Positions 26,173 through 33,726 of a stretch of 64,000 nucleotides of DNA are shown one piece after another (position 1 is the first letter of the stretch; each line of letters opens with the position of its first letter). The notes beneath the pieces were generated by a model, which searched no databases, was not told where the DNA came from, and worked only from the letters and a program-made list of their open reading frames with translations. Origin of the DNA: Winogradskyella sp. (GTDB lineage: Bacteria; Bacteroidota; Bacteroidia; Flavobacteriales; Flavobacteriaceae); NCBI RefSeq assembly GCF_003712105.1, contig NZ_RHLG01000004.1, positions 186,001 through 250,000 of the forward strand, written 5' to 3'. Position numbers and translations under genes: made by a program.

Positions 26173-26559
26173 TCAGGTATCACTAATGACTTCTAATTTT
26201 ATTGAATTCAATGCTTCGATGAGATTGTGTATAAAGTCTTTATTATTAAGGTCTATATATTTTATTTTGTTTAAAAAGCTGCTCTTATAATGTTTACGTG
26301 AGGTATCGGACAATACTATAAAGTTTGATTTTATACCTTTAAAAATAGTTGCCTTTATAATGTCATTGGCAGTTAAATCAGGAAGTTTGTTATGTAAAAT
26401 TATAAGCTTAGGGCGTTTACTAATAATATGACCCAAAGTCTCAAATCCACCGTGAGATAATTCAATATTATTAAAACCATGACCGAGTAAAAGCTCTTCA
26501 AGGTGTTTTGCAAATGCCTTATTTTTATGGGCAATTATTATGGCAAGATGAGTTTTGGA
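26173..26559 (-). pseudogene. Degenerate response-regulator receiver-like frame without a normal start codon
   Basis: The frame is open from 26559 to the stop at 26173 and reads like a receiver domain: THLAIIIAHKNKAFAKHLEE, then GHIISKRPKLIILHNKLPDL, SNFIVLSDTS and IKYIDL. At the position of the phosphoacceptor Asp (normally LLD-xxMP) it has His (IILHNKLP), so phosphorylation there is not expected. No ATG or GTG is in frame before the receiver core; the first usable codon is TTG at 26436, which would remove the first strands. It is either a pseudogene or uses a rare start such as ATT. It has its own promoter-like region with the shared operator. Confidence 0.55.
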
Positions 26560-26569
26560 TTAATTTCTA

Positions 26570-26637
26570 CAAATTAAAACCAACGCCAAAAACCTATAAA
26601 TACGTATTAGCTCTTAAAAAATAGGTGTTGGCACGTA
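26570..26637 (-). promoter_or_regulatory. Operator and -7-like box upstream of the receiver-like frame
   Basis: TAGGT-N6-ACGTA (26622-26637) is a one-mismatch version of the TACGT-N6-ACGTA operator; on the minus strand it begins TACGTGCCA, as the giant-gene copy does. TTAATTTG (26570-26577) resembles a -7 box with one mismatch. The centre-to-centre distance is again 56 nt. Confidence 0.5.
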
Positions 26638-27285
26638 TTATTGAGAGAGTATTGTACTTCTATTCACTAAAGACCAATTGGTTAAAGCGTTATTACCTTT
26701 TTTTAAGCCTAGTTTATCAATAATATTACTTCTATGTTTTTCAATAGTTCTTATAGAAAGTGACAATGTATCTGCTATTTCTTGGTTAGAAACCTCTTGG
26801 GCTATTAGTTTTAGAATTTTTGTTTCTGAAAGCGTTAAAAGACTAAGCCTTTTTAACTCTTCAGTCGCTTCTATTATCGGTTGGTTATCTATAGACTTAC
26901 TAAAATAGATGTTACCAGAAACGACTTCCTTAATACAATTCTCTATCTCAAAAAAACTATCTTCTTTTAATAAATAACCATTAATCTGAAACGTCTTGGC
27001 CTGAACTAGATAATACGATTCTTTATGGAAGGATAAGATGATAAACTTAGTTTTAGAGCCTTTTTCTCGAGCCATTTTTATAACTTCAAAACCATTAAGC
27101 ATTGGCATATCAATGTCAAGAAAAGCTATGGTAGGGTTTAGTTTAAGAATTAGCTCTAGCGCCTGTATGCCATTGCTTGCTTGACCAATAATAGTGTAAC
27201 CATTTTTTTCAAGTTCATCATTTAACCCTTTTAAAAGCATAGGATGATCATCTGCGGTCACTATTTTAATATCTTCTTTGCTCAT
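26638..27285 (-). CDS. LuxR/NarL-type response regulator
   Basis: The 215-residue protein has an N-terminal receiver (acidic ADDHP at residues 11-15, phosphoacceptor Asp57 in FLDIDMPMLNG, conserved Lys near 105). The C-terminal LuxR helix-turn-helix lies at residues ~150-200 (LSETKILKLIAQEVSNQEIADTLSLSIRTIEKHRSNII). It overlaps the upstream kinase gene by 4 nt (ATGA), so the pair is translationally coupled. The inverted repeats near 25858, 26630, 29433 and 29454 are its likely binding sites. That assignment is inference from position and spacing. Confidence 0.93.
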   Translation of the reverse strand: MSKEDIKIVTADDHPMLLKGLNDELEKNGYTIIGQASNGIQALELILKLNPTIAFLDIDMPMLNGFEVIKMAREKGSKTKFIILSFHKESYYLVQAKTFQINGYLLKEDSFFEIENCIKEVVSGNIYFSKSIDNQPIIEATEELKRLSLLTLSETKILKLIAQEVSNQEIADTLSLSIRTIEKHRSNIIDKLGLKKGNNALTNWSLVNRSTILSQ

Positions 27286-29294
27286 ATAGGAATATTTAAC
27301 TGCATAACAGTACCCTGATTTTCTTGACTTTCAAAATGTATTTTGGCACCTATAATTTTCGCACGTTCTTTTAAAGTCTTAAGACCTAAACTCATGTCCT
27401 TGTATTTCGTCTGAAAATCAAATCCTTTACCATTATCGCTAACCGTGACATCAATTTCGTCTTTGGTTTTGGAAATTTTCATTTTTACAGCCTTAGCTTC
27501 TGAGTGTTTTACTATGTTACTCAGCGCTTCTTGAATTATTCTGTATACATGTAGTTCAACATTTTTAGAAACAGTATTATCTATATTCTCAATGTCTTCA
27601 CTAAAAAATAAATCTGTAGTTGCATTAATGTTATATACAAGGGCATTGATGGATTCAGTTAACCCTAAGCGCTCTAAATTTGATGGATGTAATCCTCTTG
27701 AAATACTTCTGACCTCTTCTAAAGTATCTTTTGCTAGACTCTTGGAATTTTCATTATCGGTAGATTTACTAAGAAGCATTAATTTTTGTCCTACACTATC
27801 ATGTAATTCTCTTGCTATACGACCACGTTCATTCTCTTGTGCATTAATTAAGTCTTGAGAGAATTTGTTTTGCAGTTTCTGCTTTTTTCGTTCAAATTTT
27901 CGGATACGTGATAAGTATGCAATAGTGAATATTGCTAATAATGAAAGCCCACCAAAAATTATCCAACGTTGTTTATCTCTATTCTTACCATTAAGAATTT
28001 CAATTTGTGTTTCATTCTTTGCAATTTGAACATCTCTTTTTTCAGTTTCATACAAGGTTTGATAATACGACAATGCATTTGAACGCCTTATACTTAATAA
28101 AGAATCGTTAATCTTTGTAGCCTCTTCAAAATGAAATAATGCTGATTTAGAATCTCCCATTGCTTGATAAACTTCATAAAGTAATATGTTAGCGCTCTTT
28201 TTTTGCTCAACAGAGCTATTCTTTATTTGAAAATCATAATGTTTTTTTGCAAACTCTAGAGATAGAGAATACTCTTTTTTTGCTAAATAATAGAGCCCAA
28301 GACTTTTGTTATGAGCATCTTCAAAATAGCCTTTTGTATAACGTTCTGGGTTAGATTGAATCCTTTTCAGAATCTCTGTAGCTTTTTCTAAGCTATCTAC
28401 TGAAGCATATGCTTGAAGTAGCTTGTTTAGTATTTGAGGTTCGTACCTGTCTTTTACTTCATCAGAATTTTGGGCATAATCCAGTGCAGCATTCAAATTT
28501 AGTAATGCCTCTGATTTATTTTCAATAAAGCTATTATCTATAGCAGAATTTAAAAGTGCAGATATTATTCCAGATTCGTAGCTTATGGCTTTGGCAAGTT
28601 CTACTACTTCATCTCTTTCAATCTTTGCCTCATCATAAAAACCACTCATACTGTACAAATCGGCTCTAGAACTTTTTGTGTTTACCAGCCTAATAGTGTC
28701 TTTTGTTCTCTGATAAATTGCCTCTACTTCCTGTAACATCTTAGAAGCATCAGCTAATTTACCTATACGTATGTATGCGTCAGCAATATATTTTTTTGAA
28801 ATACCAAATAATATGGAATCACCTTCCTTTATTGCATAATCCGAAGCAATATTATATATCTCTATAGCTTTCTCAACTTCTTCAGAAAAATAATAGCTGT
28901 CACCGCCATTAAGATAAAATCTCGCCAATAAAGCATTATTAGTAACGGGTAATTTTTTGGCGTCAAAATCTTCAAAAAATGCCTTACCTTCATTAGGTTT
29001 ACCCAATCTATTAGTATAGGACCAAATTAACCTAGCAGCTTGCCTATTGGCTATATTAAATGAATCTAAGTTAATGGCATGGTCTATAGTAACTTTTACA
29101 ATAGAATCGTATTTAAATTCTAATTTATCTCTTGTTAACCAACAGAGACTGTCAAGTAGTTTTAGCTTCTCTAATCCATCAGAATCCTGAATCTTATTTT
29201 TTAATGCCTTAACTGTATCGCTAGTCGGTTGCACTTGTGCAAACGTAAAAGAGCTAAAAATTAGAGTAATAAATACTAAACTCTTTTTAATCAT
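27282..29294 (-). CDS. TPR-containing sensor histidine kinase (HisKA_3 type)
   Basis: The 670-residue protein begins with a signal-peptide-like segment, then a long alpha-helical tetratricopeptide-type sensor region (~50-400), a transmembrane helix (~443-463), a coiled segment, and the NarX-type kinase core. The phosphoacceptor His498 lies in RIARELHDSVGQKLMLLSKS. The ATP-binding domain has IIQEALSNIVKHSEAK and VSDNGKGFD. It should phosphorylate the response regulator encoded directly downstream. The stimulus is unknown; the TPR region is predicted to be outside the cytoplasm. Confidence 0.93.
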   Translation of the reverse strand: MIKKSLVFITLIFSSFTFAQVQPTSDTVKALKNKIQDSDGLEKLKLLDSLCWLTRDKLEFKYDSIVKVTIDHAINLDSFNIANRQAARLIWSYTNRLGKPNEGKAFFEDFDAKKLPVTNNALLARFYLNGGDSYYFSEEVEKAIEIYNIASDYAIKEGDSILFGISKKYIADAYIRIGKLADASKMLQEVEAIYQRTKDTIRLVNTKSSRADLYSMSGFYDEAKIERDEVVELAKAISYESGIISALLNSAIDNSFIENKSEALLNLNAALDYAQNSDEVKDRYEPQILNKLLQAYASVDSLEKATEILKRIQSNPERYTKGYFEDAHNKSLGLYYLAKKEYSLSLEFAKKHYDFQIKNSSVEQKKSANILLYEVYQAMGDSKSALFHFEEATKINDSLLSIRRSNALSYYQTLYETEKRDVQIAKNETQIEILNGKNRDKQRWIIFGGLSLLAIFTIAYLSRIRKFERKKQKLQNKFSQDLINAQENERGRIARELHDSVGQKLMLLSKSTDNENSKSLAKDTLEEVRSISRGLHPSNLERLGLTESINALVYNINATTDLFFSEDIENIDNTVSKNVELHVYRIIQEALSNIVKHSEAKAVKMKISKTKDEIDVTVSDNGKGFDFQTKYKDMSLGLKTLKERAKIIGAKIHFESQENQGTVMQLNIPI

Positions 29295-29393
29295 TGGGTT
29301 AGGATAAAATTGTTAAAACTAAATATACTGACTTCTATTGATTTCTTTAAATTCTTTTAAAAAAATCAGTATTTATTTTTGATATTGACAACC

Positions 29394-29461
29394 CAAAACT
29401 ATTTGATTTTTGCATGGCATAGAATACGTACCAATACGTATTGTATACGTGGCAGTACGAA
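29394..29461 (-). promoter_or_regulatory. Promoter and double operator of the kinase-regulator operon
   Basis: TAGTTTTG on the minus strand (29394-29401) matches the -7 consensus. Upstream lie TACGT-N6-ACGTA (29425-29440, perfect) and TACGT-N6-ACGAA (29446-29461, one mismatch), 21 bp apart. The second is centred 56 nt from the -7 centre and shares most of its spacer with the giant-gene site (GGCAGT versus GCCAGT). Confidence 0.6.
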
Positions 29462-29926
29462 GCCGTAAATTGTTTTAGCCCACTCTGATTTGAATGCATT
29501 TTCGAATGGAATTCATTAAATTATAAGGTTTAATTTTTTTTATAAAAGTCGTAGAAATTATAATAGTAGTGCTCGTTCTTGTATAGGTATTATTAAAACT
29601 GCTTTTAAATCTTTTATATTCTCTACAAATGTGTCATTTATTCACGTATTCTACCGTTTATTACATCGTATTTCAAAACATAGGCTTTTATTCACATTTT
29701 TGGAATAGACAATAACTTATAATTTTCTTTAAATTAATAGCTTAGTAATTCTTCTGTTATTGTCTAATGGATTAAAATTGATAAAGCACTACAACACTCT
29801 CAATGTTGTAGTGTTTTCTTTTAGAATTCACTTCATTTTAACCTGTAAGAATACCTTAAATGTTTCGTCTATATTATTATATTTACAAAGGCATATTATT
29901 AACTAGAAAAGAAAGGAACTCAACGT
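29462..29926. other. Long intergenic region with inverted repeat and orphan terminator
   Basis: No coding frame is supported here. A 10-bp inverted repeat AGACAATAAC / GTTATTGTCT (29707-29716, 29756-29765) is followed 22 nt later by a strong terminator. No plus-strand gene lies upstream to use that terminator, so a small RNA is possible. Confidence 0.45.
29787..29818 (+). terminator. Orphan rho-independent terminator
   Basis: CACTACAACA and TGTTGTAGTG form a perfect 10-bp stem with a 7-nt loop, followed by TTTTCTTTT on the plus strand. The nearest upstream gene is on the opposite strand and diverging. Confidence 0.75.
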
Positions 29927-30385
29927 ATGCTAACCTGGAAAGATATTATCAATTTCTCTGTAAATGGGAGTCCAAAACCTGATAATCGTGTAGTAAAAAC
30001 CGACGCAGAATGGAAAGCTCAATTAACACCAGAACAATATAGAATTACAAGGCAAAAAGGCACTGAAATGGCACATTCAGGTGCGTTGTGCTCTATTTAT
30101 GATGCTGGTAAATATAACTGCGTATGTTGCAATACGCCACTATTTGATTCTACCATAAAATTTAGTTCTGGTACTGGTTGGCCGAGCTTTACTCAACCTA
30201 TAAAGGAAAATGCTATTAAGTATGAAAGGGACACATCTTATGGAATGGTACGTGTCGAGGTAATGTGTAACACTTGTGATGCACATCTAGGACATATTTT
30301 CCCCGATGGACCAGAACCGAGTGGTTTGCGTTATTGCATCAACTCCGAGTCTATGGTTTTAGAAAAAACAACTAGCAATGGATAA
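29927..30385 (+). CDS. msrB: Peptide-methionine (R)-S-oxide reductase
   Basis: The 152-residue MsrB reduces the R epimer of methionine sulfoxide in proteins. Visible motifs: CVCCNTPLF and CNTCDAHLGHIFPDGP (zinc-ligand CxxC pairs), SGTGWPSFTQP, and catalytic Cys137 in RYCINSESM. No signal peptide is seen, so it is cytoplasmic. It overlaps msrA by 8 nt and heads the msrB-msrA-glutaredoxin-selO unit. Confidence 0.95.
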   Translation: MLTWKDIINFSVNGSPKPDNRVVKTDAEWKAQLTPEQYRITRQKGTEMAHSGALCSIYDAGKYNCVCCNTPLFDSTIKFSSGTGWPSFTQPIKENAIKYERDTSYGMVRVEVMCNTCDAHLGHIFPDGPEPSGLRYCINSESMVLEKTTSNG

Positions 30386-30920
30386 AAACATACAATTAGC
30401 AACTGTTGGCGGTGGCTGTTTTTGGTGTACAGAAGCAGTGTTTCAAGAAGTGAAAGGTGTTGAAAAAGTAGTTTCTGGATATTCAGGTGGAACTGTTCCA
30501 GGTAGACCAACATACAGAGAAGTTTGCTCTGGTTTAACAGGACATGCCGAAGTGATTCAAATTACTTTTGATGCCAACGTTATTTCTTACGAAGACATTT
30601 TAGTCATTTTTATGACCACGCATGATCCAACAACATTAAATCGTCAAGGTGCTGATAGAGGTACACAGTACCGTTCTGTAATTTTTTATAATGACGACAC
30701 TCAAAAGGAAATTGCAGAGATTGTTATCAAAGAATTAGCACCTTACTATGATAATTCGATAGTTACAGAAATTACTCAACTAGATACTTTTTTTGAAGCT
30801 GAACAAGAGCATCAAAATTATTATAGAGAACATCAGTCTCAAGGGTATTGTAGCTTTGTAATAACACCAAAGCTCAACAAACTCCGTCAATTACATGCGG
30901 ATAAATTAAAAAGCGCTTAA
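30378..30920 (+). CDS. msrA: Peptide-methionine (S)-S-oxide reductase
   Basis: The 180-residue MsrA reduces the S epimer of methionine sulfoxide. The catalytic motif GGGCFWCTE places the nucleophile at Cys14. YSGGTVPGRPTYREVCSGLTGHAE, HDPTTLNRQGADRGTQYRS and the EHQNYYREH region are typical. Translation is coupled to msrB through an 8-nt overlap. It has no signal peptide. Confidence 0.96.
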   Translation: MDKNIQLATVGGGCFWCTEAVFQEVKGVEKVVSGYSGGTVPGRPTYREVCSGLTGHAEVIQITFDANVISYEDILVIFMTTHDPTTLNRQGADRGTQYRSVIFYNDDTQKEIAEIVIKELAPYYDNSIVTEITQLDTFFEAEQEHQNYYREHQSQGYCSFVITPKLNKLRQLHADKLKSA

Positions 30921-30938
30921 TTATAAGCCTTATGAAGC

Positions 30939-31202
30939 ATGATTGACAAACAAAAGATAAAACTTTTTGGGGTTGAACGTTGCCATAAAACCCAACACTA
31001 TAAAGACTTTTTTGAGAATCTTAATTTAGATTATTCTTTTTTAGATGTTGAAAAAAATGAATCTTATGCCCGAGAATTACGTAACTTGTACATGAGTCGT
31101 AAACTAAACTTTCCAACTATAACAATTGGAACAAAAAAACTAAGAAATCCATCTGATACAAATTTGCAAAAATGGATTGACAAATTATGCAGCTTAACCT
31201 AA
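30939..31202 (+). CDS. Glutaredoxin-like protein
   Basis: The 87-residue protein has a glutaredoxin/thioredoxin-fold pattern: IKLFGVERCHKTQHYKDFFE at the N-terminus, where CHKT takes the place of CxxC, giving a monothiol-type active site. LDYSFLDVEKNE and a cis-Pro loop FPTITIGTKKL follow. It should exchange thiols or handle mixed disulfides. It overlaps selO by 16 nt; SelO is known to AMPylate glutaredoxin in Escherichia coli, so this may be its substrate here (inference). Confidence 0.75.
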   Translation: MIDKQKIKLFGVERCHKTQHYKDFFENLNLDYSFLDVEKNESYARELRNLYMSRKLNFPTITIGTKKLRNPSDTNLQKWIDKLCSLT

Positions 31203-32749
31203 AACATTCATTCACTACCGAACTTCCTTCAGATTCTATTACTGAAAATTATATAAGGCAAGTTAAGGAAGCCTGTTTTTCTTATGTTTCGCCAATAGCA
31301 ACAAAAAAGCCCGAACTTATTCATACTTCGAGTGAAATGGTGCAGAATATAGGTTTAACTAAGAGTGATATTAATTCTGAAGACTTTCTGAATGTATTTA
31401 CAGGTAACACCGTTTTAGATGATACAAAACCTTATGCAATGTGTTATGGTGGCCACCAATTTGGAAATTGGGCTGGGCAATTAGGTGACGGTAGAGCCAT
31501 AAATCTTTTCGAAGTTGAACACAATAACAAACCTTGGGTAATTCAGCTTAAAGGTGCTGGCAAAACACCATATTCCAGAAGTGGTGATGGATTAGCAGTA
31601 TTGCGTTCATCTATTAGAGAGTATTTATGTAGTGAAGCTATGCATTATTTGGGTGTACCTACAACACGTGCACTTTCAATTTCGTTGACAGGTGATGAGG
31701 TTTTAAGAGATATGCTTTATGATGGCAATTCAGCTTACGAAAAAGGAGCCATTGTATCAAGAGTCGCCCCGTCCTTCTTGCGTTTTGGTAATTACGAAAT
31801 TTTTGCAGCAAGACAGGACCATAAGACCTTAAAAACTCTTGTAGATTATACGATTAAGCATCATTTCCCGAAATTAGGTGGGCCTTCTAAAGACACATAT
31901 GTCAAATTCTTTAGAGACGTTATGAAACGTACTTTAGATATGATCATTCATTGGCAACGAGTTGGTTTTGTTCATGGTGTAATGAATACAGACAACATGT
32001 CTATCCTAGGTTTAACCATAGATTATGGGCCTTACGGCTGGCTTGACGATTTTAATTTTGGCTGGACACCAAATACAACGGATGCGCAACATAAACGTTA
32101 CCGGTATGGAAACCAGCCAAGTATTGGACTTTGGAATTTGTATCAACTCGCTAATGCTTTGTATCCATTGATTGAAGATGTAGAACCATTAGAAAACATT
32201 CTAGAAGATTATAAAACAGGTTTTGAAACAAAGTCATTAATAATGATGAGATCTAAATTAGGTTTGTTTAATGATGAATCTGATGATATAAAACTCGTGC
32301 AATCTTTAGAAAATGCACTTCATCTTACTGAAACTGATATGACTATTTTCTTTAGGCTACTATCTAATTTTAAGAAAGATAATTCAGTTCATGGCTTTCA
32401 ACTAATTCAAAAGGCATTTTACAATATTGAATCCATTACTGATCCTATTAAAAAACAATGGTACGATTGGTTTGAAAATTATCAGTTACGATTAACAAAA
32501 GAAGAGTTATCTGATAAGGAACGCAAAGGGAAAATGGATACGGTGAATCCAAAATATGTGCTTCGCAATTATATGGCTCAATTAGCTATAGACGAAGCAG
32601 ATAATGGAAACTACAAGTTGATTGACGAGTTGTTCTCATTGCTAAAGACACCCTATTCTGAACAACCTGAATTTGAGAAATGGTTTGCTAAACGTCCTGA
32701 ATGGGCAAGGCATAAAGTTGGTTGCTCCATGCTATCTTGCAGTTCTTAA
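31187..32749 (+). CDS. selO: Protein adenylyltransferase SelO
   Basis: The 520-residue pseudokinase-fold enzyme transfers AMP from ATP to protein hydroxyls and is linked to redox stress. Family motifs: YAMCYGGHQFGNWAGQLGDG, IQLKGAGKTPYSRSGDG, LRSSIREYLCSEAMHYLGVPTTRAL, IVSRVAPSFLRFGNYE, FVHGVMNTDNMSILGLTIDYGPYGWLDDF, and a C-terminal SCSS tail typical of the family. Length is within range. The start overlaps the glutaredoxin gene, indicating tight coupling within the repair operon. Confidence 0.96.
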   Translation: MQLNLKHSFTTELPSDSITENYIRQVKEACFSYVSPIATKKPELIHTSSEMVQNIGLTKSDINSEDFLNVFTGNTVLDDTKPYAMCYGGHQFGNWAGQLGDGRAINLFEVEHNNKPWVIQLKGAGKTPYSRSGDGLAVLRSSIREYLCSEAMHYLGVPTTRALSISLTGDEVLRDMLYDGNSAYEKGAIVSRVAPSFLRFGNYEIFAARQDHKTLKTLVDYTIKHHFPKLGGPSKDTYVKFFRDVMKRTLDMIIHWQRVGFVHGVMNTDNMSILGLTIDYGPYGWLDDFNFGWTPNTTDAQHKRYRYGNQPSIGLWNLYQLANALYPLIEDVEPLENILEDYKTGFETKSLIMMRSKLGLFNDESDDIKLVQSLENALHLTETDMTIFFRLLSNFKKDNSVHGFQLIQKAFYNIESITDPIKKQWYDWFENYQLRLTKEELSDKERKGKMDTVNPKYVLRNYMAQLAIDEADNGNYKLIDELFSLLKTPYSEQPEFEKWFAKRPEWARHKVGCSMLSCSS

Positions 32750-32757
32750 TCACATCT

Positions 32758-32997
32758 ATGCTAAGACTTTATATCATAGGAATTTTAATATTAATCATAG
32801 CTATTTTAGCTAATGCTATTGCAATGAAATTAAACATACTTACTTGGTATGACTATATTTCAGTGTTAACCAAATCCAATTCATCTGAGATTTCAGTAAG
32901 ATTTATCGATTATTTATGGTTATTTTTAGCTTATCCGCTATCCCTTGGGTTTGGATATTGGATGGGTGATTATATCTACAAACTAATTTTTAATTAA
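32758..32997 (+). CDS. Small two-helix membrane protein
   Basis: From ATG 32758 the product is 79 residues with two to three hydrophobic stretches (LRLYIIGILILIIAILANAI and LWLFLAYPLSLGFGYWMGDYI). An upstream in-frame ATG at 32722 lies inside selO and is less likely. The stop codon directly abuts the nitroreductase start. Function is unknown. Confidence 0.6.
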   Translation: MLRLYIIGILILIIAILANAIAMKLNILTWYDYISVLTKSNSSEISVRFIDYLWLFLAYPLSLGFGYWMGDYIYKLIFN

Positions 32998-33726
32998 ATG
33001 GAAAAAACAGTTTCAGAAGCTATAGCTTATAGACGTTCTACACGAGTTTACAAAGACACACCTATAGATACCGAAAAAGTAAAACAGTGCTTAGTTAATG
33101 CGTCTTTAGCGCCAACAAGTAGTAATTTACAATTATGGGAATTTTATCATGTAACTAATGAGGAAAAGCTCAAAAATTTAGCTGAAGCTTGTTTTAACCA
33201 GAATGCGGCAAAAACGGCGAAACAATTAGTTGTTATTGTAACAAGAAAAGATTTATGGCGTAAACGTGCAAAAGCCAATATTGATTTCTTGAATAAAGTT
33301 TACAATAAAGAAGATTTAAGCGAGCGCGACTTAAAGCGCAAAAAAATGGCAACTAATTATTACCAAAAACTAATTCCAACTGTGTATTCAGATTTTTTGG
33401 GAATATTTGGTTTTTTAAAATATCTAGTGTTTAATGTCATAGGGATATATAGACCTATCTATCGTCAAGCGCGATTAAGTGATATGCGCATTGTTGCTCA
33501 TAAAAGCGCTGGATTAGCGGCACAGAATTTTATGAACAGTATGGCAGCTATCGGATACGATACTTGCCCTATGGAAGGCAGCGATACCTTAAGAGTAAAA
33601 CAAATTTTAGATTTACCTAGAGGTGCCGAAATAAATATGGTAATTGGCTGTGGGATACGCGATGAAAAAGGGATTTACGGACCTCGTTTTAGGGTGCCTT
33701 TCGAAGATGTTTACTTCGAAGTTTAA
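32998..33726 (+). CDS. Nitroreductase-family oxidoreductase
   Basis: The 242-residue protein has the flavin nitroreductase pattern: AIAYRRSTRVYKDTPIDTEKV at the N-terminus, then ASLAPTSSNLQLWEF, and LAAQNFMNSMAAIGYDTCPMEG for FMN-binding and helix regions. Members use NAD(P)H to reduce nitro compounds, quinones or flavins. It is longer than many nitroreductases, with an insert around residues 95-155. It completes the plus-strand redox run; its stop directly abuts the convergent DsbD-like gene. Confidence 0.88.
   Translation: MEKTVSEAIAYRRSTRVYKDTPIDTEKVKQCLVNASLAPTSSNLQLWEFYHVTNEEKLKNLAEACFNQNAAKTAKQLVVIVTRKDLWRKRAKANIDFLNKVYNKEDLSERDLKRKKMATNYYQKLIPTVYSDFLGIFGFLKYLVFNVIGIYRPIYRQARLSDMRIVAHKSAGLAAQNFMNSMAAIGYDTCPMEGSDTLRVKQILDLPRGAEINMVIGCGIRDEKGIYGPRFRVPFEDVYFEV

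Noticed and set aside
32722-32757. Earlier start for the small membrane protein after selO
   Set aside because: It overlaps the end of selO and adds residues unlike a membrane start; ATG 32758 is 8 nt after the selO stop.
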